Positions 53,327 to 61,888 of a stretch of 64,000 nucleotides of DNA are shown in pieces; position 1 is the stretch's first letter, and each line of letters starts with the position of its first letter. The stretch comes from Candidatus Avisuccinivibrio pullicola. GTDB lineage: Bacteria > Pseudomonadota > Gammaproteobacteria > Enterobacterales > Succinivibrionaceae. The stretch is taken from assembly GCA_018713485.1 (NCBI GenBank), contig DVOQ01000016.1, positions 24,953-88,952 of the forward strand, in the 5' to 3' direction. The notes under the pieces are model-generated. The model had not been told where the DNA came from. It ran no database searches and saw only the letters and a program-made list of their open reading frames with translations. The position numbers and the translations under genes are program-made.

Positions 53327-54685
53327 TCAGTCCTCGCTTACCGTAACGGCAAGGCCTCCGAGGGAGGTTTCGCGGTATTTGACGTTGAGATCACGGCCGG
53401 TTAAATACATGGTCTTGATGACCTCATCGAGGCTGACGCGCGGGCGCGTGGTGCGGGCTAAGGCCATGCGCGCGGCGGTAATGGCCTTGATGGCCCCGAA
53501 GGCGTTGCGCTCAATGCAGGGGATCTGCACGAGGCCCGCCACGGGATCGCAGGTAAGGCCTAAATGGTGCTCCATCGCCACCTCGGCGGCACAGCAGGCC
53601 TGATGCGCGTCCCCTCCCATCACGGTGGCCATGGCCGCGGCGGCCATGGAGGATGCGGAACCTATTTCGGCCTGGCATCCCGCCTCGGCCCCCGAGATGG
53701 AGGCGTTGTTCCTGTAAAAAGAGCCGATAAGGCAGGCCGTTAATAAGAAATCGACTGCCTTGTCCTCATCAAAACCCTCAGTAAAGTTCTTCAGATAGAG
53801 CATCACAGCGGGAATGACGGCGCAGGCTCCGTTGGTGGGGGCCGTCACCACCTGCCCTCCGGCGGCGTTTTCCTCGGAAACGGCGATGGCGTACATCGTC
53901 ACCGCGTCCATCGCCATAAAGGGATCGTTACCCTCAGAGGCGATGTGCTCCTTTAAATGCCGGGCACGGCGCTTTAAATGCAGGGGTCCCGGCAGATAAT
54001 CCTCCCGGGGACTGACGCCGCGGGCGTACACATTCTGCATGACGGACCAGATTCTGGAGAGATAGGCGCGGATCTCCTCTTCAGGGCGGAACTGCTTTTC
54101 ATAAAAGAGCGAAAGCTGAGCCAGGTTCAGGCCGTCATCCTCGCAGATGAGGAGGGCTTTTCTGGTGTTTTCGATACTTACGCGCTCGTCAAAGCCGTCA
54201 TCGGTGCTCACCTTTGCAAAATCGGCCGCGGTTCTGACATAACCGCCGCCTACCGAGAAATAAGTCTCCTTAAAAAGGATCTCCCCGGCACTGTTACAGG
54301 CGCATAAGGTAAGAGCGTTCTCATGTTCCTTCAGAAAATCCTTCGAGAAGGTGAGATCGCGGGAGGGCAGGAACTCGATTTCCTGAGTACCGGCAAGTTT
54401 CAGCACGTGATGCGCTGCGATTTCTTCGATAATGCTTTTTTGCAGTGCGGGAGTCAGGGTCTCGGGCGTGAGTCCCGTCAGCCCCCATAAAACAGCCTTA
54501 TCCGTTAAATGCCCGCGTCCCGTGAGAGACAGCGAGCCGTACAGGGTAACGCTAAGGTGCGTCACCTCCTTAAGATGCGGGCGCAGGCCTTCTAAAAAGC
54601 GCAGCGCGGCCAGCATCGGTCCCAGGGTATGCGAGGACGAGGGACCGACGCCGATTTTGAAAATGTCGAGATTACTGCTGGGCAT
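53327..54685 (-). CDS. sdaA: L-serine ammonia-lyase, iron-sulfur type, single chain
   Basis: A 452-residue L-serine dehydratase that converts serine to pyruvate and ammonia. The N-terminal beta-domain starts with FKIGVGPSSSHTLGPM. The alpha domain holds the cluster cysteines GAEAGCQAEIG, GLTCDPVAG and IPCIERNAFG, which bind an oxygen-sensitive [4Fe-4S] cluster. The APTNGACAVIPA block is complete. Length is close to E. coli SdaA (454). The oxygen-labile cluster suits an anaerobe. It is a single gene transcribed away from the GGDEF gene. Confidence 0.95.
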   Translation of the reverse strand: MPSSNLDIFKIGVGPSSSHTLGPMLAALRFLEGLRPHLKEVTHLSVTLYGSLSLTGRGHLTDKAVLWGLTGLTPETLTPALQKSIIEEIAAHHVLKLAGTQEIEFLPSRDLTFSKDFLKEHENALTLCACNSAGEILFKETYFSVGGGYVRTAADFAKVSTDDGFDERVSIENTRKALLICEDDGLNLAQLSLFYEKQFRPEEEIRAYLSRIWSVMQNVYARGVSPREDYLPGPLHLKRRARHLKEHIASEGNDPFMAMDAVTMYAIAVSEENAAGGQVVTAPTNGACAVIPAVMLYLKNFTEGFDEDKAVDFLLTACLIGSFYRNNASISGAEAGCQAEIGSASSMAAAAMATVMGGDAHQACCAAEVAMEHHLGLTCDPVAGLVQIPCIERNAFGAIKAITAARMALARTTRPRVSLDEVIKTMYLTGRDLNVKYRETSLGGLAVTVSED

Positions 54686-54854
54686 ATCCTGTATTCTTTC
54701 TTCTATGGCCGCGCTATTGTAGATCAGGTGGGCTCAAAGTGCATGGGGCAGGGCAGGCGCGCTGTAATTTGACCGCCTGCCGGATCACGGTTAAGATGGG
54801 AGGTGTTTGACAGGACTCAGAACCTCAGCTTAAGGTAAGTCAGGATAGATTTTC

Positions 54855-56837
54855 ATGCTGACAGGCAGTGTAAGACGACGGAGTGAAAACAGCGAGGAAC
54901 TGCGCTGGGGGCGCACCTTTGCCGGCACGGCCCTGCTCCTTAGCCTGATTTTCATAGCTTCCCTTGCCGTCACGCGCTATATCGGTCACATGGAGCGCGA
55001 GGCCTGCTTTGACCGTCTCGTCGAGGAGGCCCGCGATATTGCGGATTACGTGGAATTAAGCGCCCGTAAGGATCGGGAGCAGCTTAAGGTACTTGCCACC
55101 GTGGTTGCAGGCTATCCTGATCTGACCTCAGGGGAGCTTGCCGCCCTTATGGGATCCTTTGAGGATCTGGGGCTTATGGAGCGTCTCGAGTTGCTGCTCC
55201 CTGATGACCGGGTGCTCACCGCGGAAGGTAAAATCCTGAATGTCAGAGGGATCCTCTCCTTTAAGGAAGAGGCCGCCCGCGGCGCGCATGTCACGGACCG
55301 GCAAAACGATCTTGAGGATAAGGACGCTTACGTCCTGCGCCATTATGTGCCCGTGATCCGGGACGGTAAGACCGTCGCCATGCTCTATGGCGTCATTGTG
55401 ATTAAGGATCTGCCCATCGTGGTCAACGTCACCCCCTACGCCGGCAGGGGGGCCATGTATATTGTGGACGGCAGAACCGGAGATTTTCTCATTGACACGT
55501 GGCACCCGGGCAAAATGGGCAATATCTGGGCCCTGGGGGAGAGAGAAACGGCCCGCGGCTACGACGGACCTGCCCTGATGCGCGGCATGATGGAGGGTAA
55601 AAGCGACTATATCGTCTTTGTTTCCCGCACCGTGGGGGAATATCTCTACTTTTACTATACGCCCATAAACATCAACGCCTGGCGCGTCGCCGTCTCTGTC
55701 CCCGAAAGCGTGGTCTTTGAGAGCTCTAATACCGTAGCCCGCCTTCTAAACGCCCTGCTTGTCTTTGAGGCCCTGTGCTTTGGTATCTATCTTCTGTGGA
55801 TGCTGCGCACCGTGCGCCGTGTCACCACCGCCAAACAGAAGCGTCTTGAGGTCATTGAGCATATTAACGCCGTGGAAAGGCTGCTCTTCAGCGCTCACGA
55901 AAACAGGGAGCATCTTTACGCGGCTTTAGATAAGCTAAGCTCCATCCTGGATTACGTAAGACTCAGCTTCTTTATCCTAAGCGGCGGGGATACGGTGCGC
56001 CTTTACGTAAAGGAGGAAGGCAGGGAGGTTTCCGAGAGGGAGCTTTTAAAAAGCGATCCGACGCTGAAGATGCTGTGCGCATACTTTGAGGAAGGACGCG
56101 AGCTTTTGCTGACCTACAGTGCAGGTGAGTTAAGGCGTCTTTTTCCCCACGTGGATCTTAGCTCCGTGCACAGTCTTTTAGCGGTGCCGATCAGGGACGA
56201 AAACTCAGGTACGCTCATGGGGATCCTGACTTTCCGTAACCTGCCCGAAGATCCGGCGCAGCTGGCCTTTATCCGTGCGCTTACCTTCAGCTTTGCCCGT
56301 TTCTGCAGCAATCTGAGACAGCGTACGGCTCTGCAGGAGAGAGGTGATCGCGACACTCTCACCGGACTCTACAACCGCAACCGCTATGAACGCGATCTTA
56401 AGGACATCCTGAGCCGCTACGGCGACAGCCTGACCTGTATCTACATTGATGTCAACGGCTTAAGAGAGATGAACAATCAGCGCGGGCACGCTGAGGGCGA
56501 TGCCATGCTGAGTTATGTCGCCGGGGCTATCCGGGAGCACTTTGCCACTCCCTTAAGCTACCGCACGGGCGGCGATGAGTTCGTGCTCTTTGTGCCGCAT
56601 GGCGATCCTGAGATCCTTAAAAGTGCCTCCCTGAGGCTGGCTCAGGCTCTTGCCGGGAAGCATTATCACGTCTCCGTGGGCATGGAAAGCGGCACCTGCC
56701 TTGATTCACTTACCGCTCTTATCAAAAAGGCCGAGGCGAGGATGTACATGGAGAAACAGCGCTATTACGCCACGCATGAGCGCCGTGTAGCACAGGACGG
56801 AAAACGGCCTGAGGAGCGTTATCAGCCGCAGTTCTAG
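54855..56837 (+). CDS. Membrane diguanylate cyclase with Cache, GAF and GGDEF domains
   Basis: A 660-residue sensor. Helix 1 lies at about 24-46 (TALLLSLIFIASLAV), followed by a periplasmic region of about 230 residues with dCache layout (YVLRHYVPVIRDGKTVAMLYG; YIVDGRTGDFLIDT). Helix 2 is at about 290-315 (LLNALLVFEALCFGIYLLW), then a cytoplasmic GAF-like domain (residues about 340-490). The GGDEF domain has DTLTGLYNRNRYERD and the intact active site TGGDEF. No RxxD inhibitory I-site is visible five residues before GGDEF, so product inhibition may be absent. It probably makes cyclic di-GMP in response to an external ligand. Confidence 0.88.
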   Translation: MLTGSVRRRSENSEELRWGRTFAGTALLLSLIFIASLAVTRYIGHMEREACFDRLVEEARDIADYVELSARKDREQLKVLATVVAGYPDLTSGELAALMGSFEDLGLMERLELLLPDDRVLTAEGKILNVRGILSFKEEAARGAHVTDRQNDLEDKDAYVLRHYVPVIRDGKTVAMLYGVIVIKDLPIVVNVTPYAGRGAMYIVDGRTGDFLIDTWHPGKMGNIWALGERETARGYDGPALMRGMMEGKSDYIVFVSRTVGEYLYFYYTPININAWRVAVSVPESVVFESSNTVARLLNALLVFEALCFGIYLLWMLRTVRRVTTAKQKRLEVIEHINAVERLLFSAHENREHLYAALDKLSSILDYVRLSFFILSGGDTVRLYVKEEGREVSERELLKSDPTLKMLCAYFEEGRELLLTYSAGELRRLFPHVDLSSVHSLLAVPIRDENSGTLMGILTFRNLPEDPAQLAFIRALTFSFARFCSNLRQRTALQERGDRDTLTGLYNRNRYERDLKDILSRYGDSLTCIYIDVNGLREMNNQRGHAEGDAMLSYVAGAIREHFATPLSYRTGGDEFVLFVPHGDPEILKSASLRLAQALAGKHYHVSVGMESGTCLDSLTALIKKAEARMYMEKQRYYATHERRVAQDGKRPEERYQPQF

Positions 56838-57048
56838 AGGCCTTCGGGCACAGCCGGGATCAGGAAAGGGCAGGTGTACGGGCAGGGGAGAGTACGCAGG
56901 CAGGGCGCAGCTGTCAGAGCTGCTCCGTATCCTGTATTCAGCGTAAGCCCCCTCTGCTTCCTCAGGGCTGTGTAAAGCGTCTCTCCCCGGGGCGCAGAGG
57001 GTTCAAGAGTGCGGTCAGTTTACGGTGCTGCGCAGCGCCTCAGAAGCT

Positions 57049-58077
57049 TCAGATGCGGTTTTGGTGCCATACCTGCGCTGAGGAGCACGCCTGAGGGGTG
57101 TTCTGCGCCATGACGCCGGCAAGGGGATGGGGCACATAAAGTTCCTCAAGAAAGTCAGTGTCATCCCTGCTTAACGTCATATCGCAGGCCCTGCTGAGAG
57201 CTTCAGTCTGCGCAGGAGACGTGGCTCCCGTAACCGGCACGCATCCCCTTGCTAAAAGCCACGCCAGGGCCAGAGCCGTCATGCAGCAGTTCTTCTCCAG
57301 GGAAAGCCCGTGTAGGCGCTCTATAATCCCCGCATCGTACTTAGCCATCCTGTCATATTTAAAGTGCAGGTAACTGTCTTCCCTGAAGCGGCGCGTCTCT
57401 CCCTCAGCGCGGCTTAGCTTTCCGCCCGCAAGGGGACTGTAGGGGGTATAGGTCATGCCTTCTTCCCTGACGCAGGGTAGCATCTCGCGTTCTTCCTCAC
57501 GGAAGATGAGATTGTAGTGGCCCTGCACCGAGACAAATGGCGTCAGTCCCTCGTGGCGGGCAAAGTCATTAGCTTTAGCTAACTGCCAGGCAAAGCAGTT
57601 GGAGATCCCCAGGTTACGTACCAGGCCCTCCTTTACTAGCTTATGGAGACTTTCCATCACGGTCTCAAAGGGAGTGGCGTAATCCCACATATGATAGATA
57701 TAGAGATCGACGTAATTCACGTCAAGCCGCCTGAGACTGCCCTCAAGCATCTGCCGCACGTGCCTTTCAAAGCTTACGCCCTCTGAAGCCTCCTCAGAAC
57801 TTAAGGGCAGAAATTTGGTGGCGATTACCACCTCATCACGCTTTGCGTACTCCTTTAAGGCTCTGCCTAAAAATTCCTCAGAGGTTCCTTTCTGATAGAC
57901 GGGAGCGGTGTCAAAGAAGTTGATCCCCTTCTCAAGGGCTGTCCTGATAATGGCACGGCTCGTCTCTTCCTCCACTGTCCAGCTGTGCTGCCCCGTATGC
58001 GGATTGCCAAAGCCCATACATCCAAGGCACACCCCAGAGATTTTAAGCCCCGTATTGCCAAGCGTCGTGTAGCGCAT
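57049..58077 (-). CDS. Aldo/keto reductase
   Basis: A 342-residue TIM-barrel oxidoreductase of the aldo/keto reductase superfamily. Conserved blocks are NFFDTAPVYQKGTSEEFLGR (catalytic Asp and Tyr), EVVIATKF (Lys), VDLYIYHMWD (His) and LGISNCFAWQL, with the NADPH site near VTGATSPAQTEALSRA. It resembles the YajO/YeaE-type group. The physiological carbonyl substrate is unknown. It is a single gene. It starts with ATG after GAGCTTTAAAT; the minus-strand region upstream of 58077 has no obvious strong promoter. Confidence 0.9.
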   Translation of the reverse strand: MRYTTLGNTGLKISGVCLGCMGFGNPHTGQHSWTVEEETSRAIIRTALEKGINFFDTAPVYQKGTSEEFLGRALKEYAKRDEVVIATKFLPLSSEEASEGVSFERHVRQMLEGSLRRLDVNYVDLYIYHMWDYATPFETVMESLHKLVKEGLVRNLGISNCFAWQLAKANDFARHEGLTPFVSVQGHYNLIFREEEREMLPCVREEGMTYTPYSPLAGGKLSRAEGETRRFREDSYLHFKYDRMAKYDAGIIERLHGLSLEKNCCMTALALAWLLARGCVPVTGATSPAQTEALSRACDMTLSRDDTDFLEELYVPHPLAGVMAQNTPQACSSAQVWHQNRI

Positions 58078-58267
58078 ATTTAAAGCTCCTTAATAGCGTT
58101 TCCTGAAATTGTAGGATTTCCCTGAGAAAGAAGTGATTTAAAATTTTGCTTAAACATGGCTTTTTCTGCCGGCTTTATTTGGGGCTTGCAGGGATAGCCA
58201 GAGCGTATTCATGCCCTGCAGCACGGTGTGTGACTGTCATGACTATCCATCCCCTTGCTTTTAGGAT

Positions 58268-58273
58268 TATAAT
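58268..58273 (+). promoter_or_regulatory. Candidate -10 (TATAAT) of the phase-variable glycosyltransferase
   Basis: AGGATTATAATTTC, 33 bases upstream of the start codon at 58307. Confidence 0.5.
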
Positions 58274-58306
58274 TTCTCACACCTTACTTAATTTTGGGAA
58301 AAGTTC

Positions 58307-59628
58307 ATGTCCAAAAAAATCCTCTGGGCCTCGCTCTACAGCCTGCATGACACGTCATCCGGTGCGGCAATCTCCAGCCGTACCCAGCTTGAGGAGCTGG
58401 TGAAGCAGGGCTTTACCGTGAAGGTTCTTACCGCTTTTGTCTTTGACAATCCCCGGGGCACATCGATGTTTCCCGATCTGGACGAAAAGCTTAATTCCGA
58501 GCGCAGAATCTTCACTGTGAGCGCAGACGGCATCGAGTATGTCTATGTGAAAACCGCCTCCCGCTATGTCAATGAGGTCACCGTAGCCGAAGAGAATTTC
58601 TTCTTACAAGTGTATTTTGACATGCTGCGCAGGTTCCAGCCTGACATCATGATGGGTTATGGCGGTGAGCCCCTGTCCTTCATTATGCGCCGTGAGGCCA
58701 AAGCGCGCGGTATCAGCGTCGTCTACAACCTCTGTAACGGCAGCCATCAGAATTTCCGTTTTCCGGATGTAGATCTGATTATCACCAAGTCCAGGGCTAC
58801 GGTTGACTATTACGCCAGGTGGGGCAATGCCGTCAGAAACACGGGCGTTTTTATTCGTCCTGAAAGCGTTCGGGCCTTAAAGCGTGAGCCTAAGTACATC
58901 ACCTTTATCAATCCCACTCCAGAAAAGGGTACGGCGCTCTTTGCCCGTCTGGCGATGATGTCCAAGAAAGAGCTTCCGGATGAGAAATTTCTCGTCGTGC
59001 AGAGCCGCGGCCATTTTCAGACCACTTTGCGCCAGATTCAAAATTTCGCCACACACACACACACACACACACATCTCCAGAATCTAAAGACACATCCTTA
59101 ACCCTTTCTACGGACAGCTCCGCTTTAGACGGCGCGTTAGCCTCCACTTCTGCATCCGCTTTACCGGATAACTTCGTTACCTCGTTTACCAACGTTGACG
59201 TTGCCGAACATTCCAATCAGATCAGCGCCGTTTATGCTCTGACCAAAGTGCTCATTGTTCCGTCACTGTGGCATGAGTCCATTCCCCGCGTTGCCCTTGA
59301 GGCAGAAATCAACGGCATTCCCGTCCTCGGAGCCAATAACGGCGGGATCCCTGAGGCCATCGCCGGTGGCGGTCTGGTCTGCACCATTCCTCAGCAATGC
59401 ATGAAAAACTATCTTTATCTGCCTTCTGAGGAAGAAATGCGCCCGTGGATGGACGCCCTGAAGCGTCTGCTTAGCGAGGACTGGAGCGGGGCCTGCCGCC
59501 GCAGCGCCGAGCGTAACGCTCTTGATAAGAGTACAGCCCGTCTCGTGGCCTTGCTCAATCCGCTTGTTGACAAGGCTCATAAGAGCAAGAACATCGCCAA
59601 ATCGTGGTATCTCAAAAAGGTGCAGTAA
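58307..59628 (+). CDS. Phase-variable family-4 glycosyltransferase, currently frame-shifted (OFF) at a (CA)12 repeat
   Basis: The first part (264 aa, 58307-59101) begins MSKKILWASLYSLHDTSSG and contains NLCNGSHQNFRF, LIITKSRATVDYYARWG and the GT4 C-terminal-domain start FINPTPEKGTALFARL. It then runs into THTHTHTH and stops. In the +2 frame the rest is open from the repeat to 59628 and holds the GT4 core EX7E motif (ESIPRVALE) and GANNGGIPEAI. Loss of one CA or gain of two would join the frames into a 439-residue enzyme. A Ser/Thr-rich stretch (about 35 residues) follows the repeat. The sugar donor and acceptor are unknown; the neighbours suggest a surface polysaccharide. Alternatively the gene could be permanently broken. 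Confidence 0.85.
59050..59073 (+). repeat. (CA)12 dinucleotide microsatellite inside the glycosyltransferase gene
   Basis: Twelve exact CA units in the coding strand, encoding alternating Thr-His. Such tracts are prone to slipped-strand mispairing, and changes not divisible by three units shift the reading frame. No other simple repeat of this length is seen in the window. Confidence 0.95.
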
Positions 59629-59661
59629 GAATTTAATAAGAACATTCAAGGAATTACCGTC

Positions 59662-59760
59662 ATGACTTCAATTAACACCGCAGAAGCTCTGCTAGCCGTT
59701 CTTCAGGATCAGCAGAAAAACGAAGCGGCCCGTGCCTTTATAGTTCAGATCATCAGATGA
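59662..59760 (+). CDS. Small ORF after the glycosyltransferase (32 aa), possibly a remnant
   Basis: ATG at 59662 follows CAAGGAATTACCGTC (AAGGAA, 8 bases upstream) and opens a 32-residue ORF (MTSINTAEALLAVLQDQQKN). The good ribosome-binding site and the immediate position after the glycosyltransferase suggest the start of a real gene, but the frame stops quickly. It may be the N-terminal stub of a deleted neighbour. Confidence 0.35.
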   Translation: MTSINTAEALLAVLQDQQKNEAARAFIVQIIR

Positions 59761-59846
59761 TGTTTACGCTATTACCACGGGGAGCCTGAGAGCTGTCTGT
59801 AGCGGAAAATATTGCCCCACCATAACTTTTAAATCAGGGACTTGGT

Positions 59847-60119
59847 ATGCTCTTTTCTTTCATTTTGTTTTTCTCTTTATGTGTCGCGCTGTGGTTCTTT
59901 ACCTCGCCTGCGTATCTTGCAGAGCGCGTCGCTGGACTGTATCCATTCGCGATGATCGTCTTCGGTCTTCTCTTTCTCTATCTCTTTATCGCAAGCAAGG
60001 AGGACTATCTCATGTGGATTAACGGGATACTGTTTCTGGCCTGCGGTTTTGCCTGTATGCAGGACGTGGAGAAACTAAGGCGTAAGAAGGCCGGGAAAGA
60101 AGACCTTGAAAAAGAGTAA
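59847..60119 (+). CDS. Small integral membrane protein (90 aa)
   Basis: Not recognised. Three hydrophobic segments are visible: LFSFILFFSLCVALWFF (2-18), YPFAMIVFGLLFLYLFIA (32-49) and YLMWINGILFLACGFACMQ (54-72). A charged cytoplasmic tail follows (KLRRKKAGKEDLEKE). The start ATG follows AATCAGGGACTTGGT. It lies in the polysaccharide-type cluster between the glycosyltransferase and the acetyltransferase, so a small membrane component is possible, without direct evidence. Confidence 0.6.
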   Translation: MLFSFILFFSLCVALWFFTSPAYLAERVAGLYPFAMIVFGLLFLYLFIASKEDYLMWINGILFLACGFACMQDVEKLRRKKAGKEDLEKE

Positions 60120-60200
60120 GCGCATTATCAGGCAATTACTGCGCAAGGCCTGAGATAACTTAACGTCTGACCTGATGATTACACGGAAGAGGATAAGCTC

Positions 60201-60332
60201 ATGAAATTTAAAGTTCTGACATATTTTAAAGACGAATGGAGAAGCGCCAGTAGGGAACCGTGCGTTACGGTTCTCTGTGGCTTTCCTGCAGGCAGTAAAG
60301 TAAAGGAGCGGGAGGATCGCAATGCGGATTAA
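60201..60332 (+). CDS. Small ORF overlapping the acetyltransferase start (43 aa)
   Basis: ATG at 60201 follows AAGAGGATAAGCTC and encodes 43 residues (begins MKFKVLTYFKDEWRSASREP). It ends 11 bases inside the acetyltransferase gene, which would couple their translation. A short stem GAACCGT-GCGTT-ACGGTTC lies within it. Not recognised; it may be a leader peptide or the remnant of a longer gene. Confidence 0.35.
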   Translation: MKFKVLTYFKDEWRSASREPCVTVLCGFPAGSKVKEREDRNAD

Positions 60333-61104
60333 CGTCACTCCTGAGCTCATACCCGAGTTTGAGAAACTGGGGATTAACTTTACCTTTCCCGGGATGAGAA
60401 ACCTTGCCCGGGGCCTGCTCTTTAACGGGCCCGTCGCCATACGTGAAAACGCCTCCTTAATCCGCGTCACGATGGATGCCTACTGCAGCGTGCAGTTCGA
60501 CACCGTCCTGACCACGACGACGCTCGGGCGTTACTGCACCATCGCCGACGGAGTGAAGACGGGACTGGGGATCCATTACCCGCAGTGGCTCTCGGCTACC
60601 CCGGCCTTCTTTGATCGCCGCTATTTCAGACCGCAGTTAGGTAAGATGCCCTATCCGTGGAAGGTTAAGGAGAACGGCGAGGAGACTACCGAGGTATGGG
60701 TTGGCAATGACGTCTGGATAGGATGTCGCGCCATGACCGCCTCTTGTGATGACATTCATATCGGGGACGGTGCCATAGTGGGCGCGGGAGCCGTCGTGAC
60801 GCACGACGTGCCGCCATACGCCATAGTGGGTGGAGCACCGGCCCGGATCGTGCGTATGCGCTTTAACGACCGGCAGATCGAGGCCCTGCTTAAAATTCAG
60901 TGGTGGCAGTACGATCTGCCGCGTGCCATCAAAAACGGTCTTAAGATACCGGTGAAGAACATTGATGACTTTATCGCCTTTATGGAAGACACCGATCCCG
61001 CGACGCTGCCGCGCATCCCTGACAGGTGGACACTGCTAAGGCCGCAGGGGGATAACCGGTTGCGCTATGAAAGGGTCGATCCGGGTAAAGTGCCCGTCTT
61101 TTAA
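60322..61104 (+). CDS. Hexapeptide-repeat (CatB/WbbJ-type) O-acetyltransferase
   Basis: A 260-residue left-handed beta-helix acetyltransferase. The repeats are seen around LGRYCTIADGVKTGLG and VWIGCRAMTASCDDIHIGDG, with the terminal coil AIVGAGAVVTHDVPPYAIVGGAPARIVRMRF typical of the xenobiotic/polysaccharide acetyltransferase family. The catalytic His is probably in GIHYPQW. Such enzymes move acetyl from acetyl-CoA to sugars of surface polysaccharides or to chloramphenicol-like compounds. Beside a glycosyltransferase, the first is more likely. The start ATG follows AAGGAGCGGGAGGATCGCA. The trimeric fold has an added C-terminal extension of about 45 residues. Confidence 0.85.
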   Translation: MRINVTPELIPEFEKLGINFTFPGMRNLARGLLFNGPVAIRENASLIRVTMDAYCSVQFDTVLTTTTLGRYCTIADGVKTGLGIHYPQWLSATPAFFDRRYFRPQLGKMPYPWKVKENGEETTEVWVGNDVWIGCRAMTASCDDIHIGDGAIVGAGAVVTHDVPPYAIVGGAPARIVRMRFNDRQIEALLKIQWWQYDLPRAIKNGLKIPVKNIDDFIAFMEDTDPATLPRIPDRWTLLRPQGDNRLRYERVDPGKVPVF

Positions 61105-61336
61105 AGATCCCTGCCGTAAAGACTTTAAACCGCACATTACAGGCTAAGTAGACAGGCTTACTTTCGTGAGTTCCCTTCTGTTTTGAGGAACCACTCCCCC
61201 GGAGTTATTGACAGAATGCTAAAATCTGTCTGTTACCCGGGGCTATGTTGGCTTATTCTAAGCTTTAACCTCTCAGGTTTTTTAGAGCTGCCTTATGTAA
61301 GAAACTCAGGCTTTTCAGCTGATCAAGGAGTAAGTT

Positions 61337-61795
61337 ATGCTTCTTTCATCTTTTCTTGCCGTGTCCCTCCTTACCGTGGCGCTTTCAGGATGCGCCTCAC
61401 AGTGTCCCGTGGAGCCGGTAACCCCGCAGCCGGCCACGCCGCTTAGCTATCAGAATCCCGCCTATCATAAGGTAACTCCGGATGTGGCCAGGGCCCTCAT
61501 GGAGCAGGGGGTACCGGTTATCGACGTGCGTGAGCCCGATGAATATGCAGCAGGGCACATTAAGGGCTCGGTCAATGTCCCTCTGTCAACCTTAAAGCCC
61601 GGTACCGTGCTCGAGTCCGCTCCGGATGTCACGAAGCCGGTGTTAGTACACTGCCGTTCGGGCGTGAGAGCTGAAAATGCCTCAAAAATCCTCGTGGAAA
61701 GCGGCTACAGTTACGTGTTTAACATGTACGGCACGCAGCAGTGGCCGTACGGCTTCGTGACTGAAGAAGAGAGTTCCCCTGAACCTCTGCTTTAG
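61337..61795 (+). CDS. Rhodanese-domain lipoprotein
   Basis: A 152-residue protein with a lipoprotein signal peptide (lipobox LSGC, lipidated Cys about residue 19). A proline-rich linker leads to a single rhodanese domain (residues about 50-140): VPVIDVREPDEYAAGHIKGS and the active-site loop VHCRSGVRAENASKIL with the catalytic Cys. It would act in the periplasm as a sulfur or thiol carrier, like PspE-type proteins. The start ATG follows CAAGGAGTAAGTT. The ORF at 61183 in another frame is a shadow. Confidence 0.88.
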   Translation: MLLSSFLAVSLLTVALSGCASQCPVEPVTPQPATPLSYQNPAYHKVTPDVARALMEQGVPVIDVREPDEYAAGHIKGSVNVPLSTLKPGTVLESAPDVTKPVLVHCRSGVRAENASKILVESGYSYVFNMYGTQQWPYGFVTEEESSPEPLL

Positions 61796-61888
61796 AGTAC
61801 GGGCTCAGAACGTAAAAGCGGCGCTCTCAGCGTCCCAGGTGTTATCCTGGAGGTAAAAAAGGTTCTCTCTGTGCCTTGAGGAGTAGGT

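Noticed and set aside
59050-59073. CA repeat as a simple sequencing artefact
   Set aside because: Cannot be fully excluded, but the downstream frame is open right through the repeat with intact GT4 motifs, which supports a functional switch over random error.
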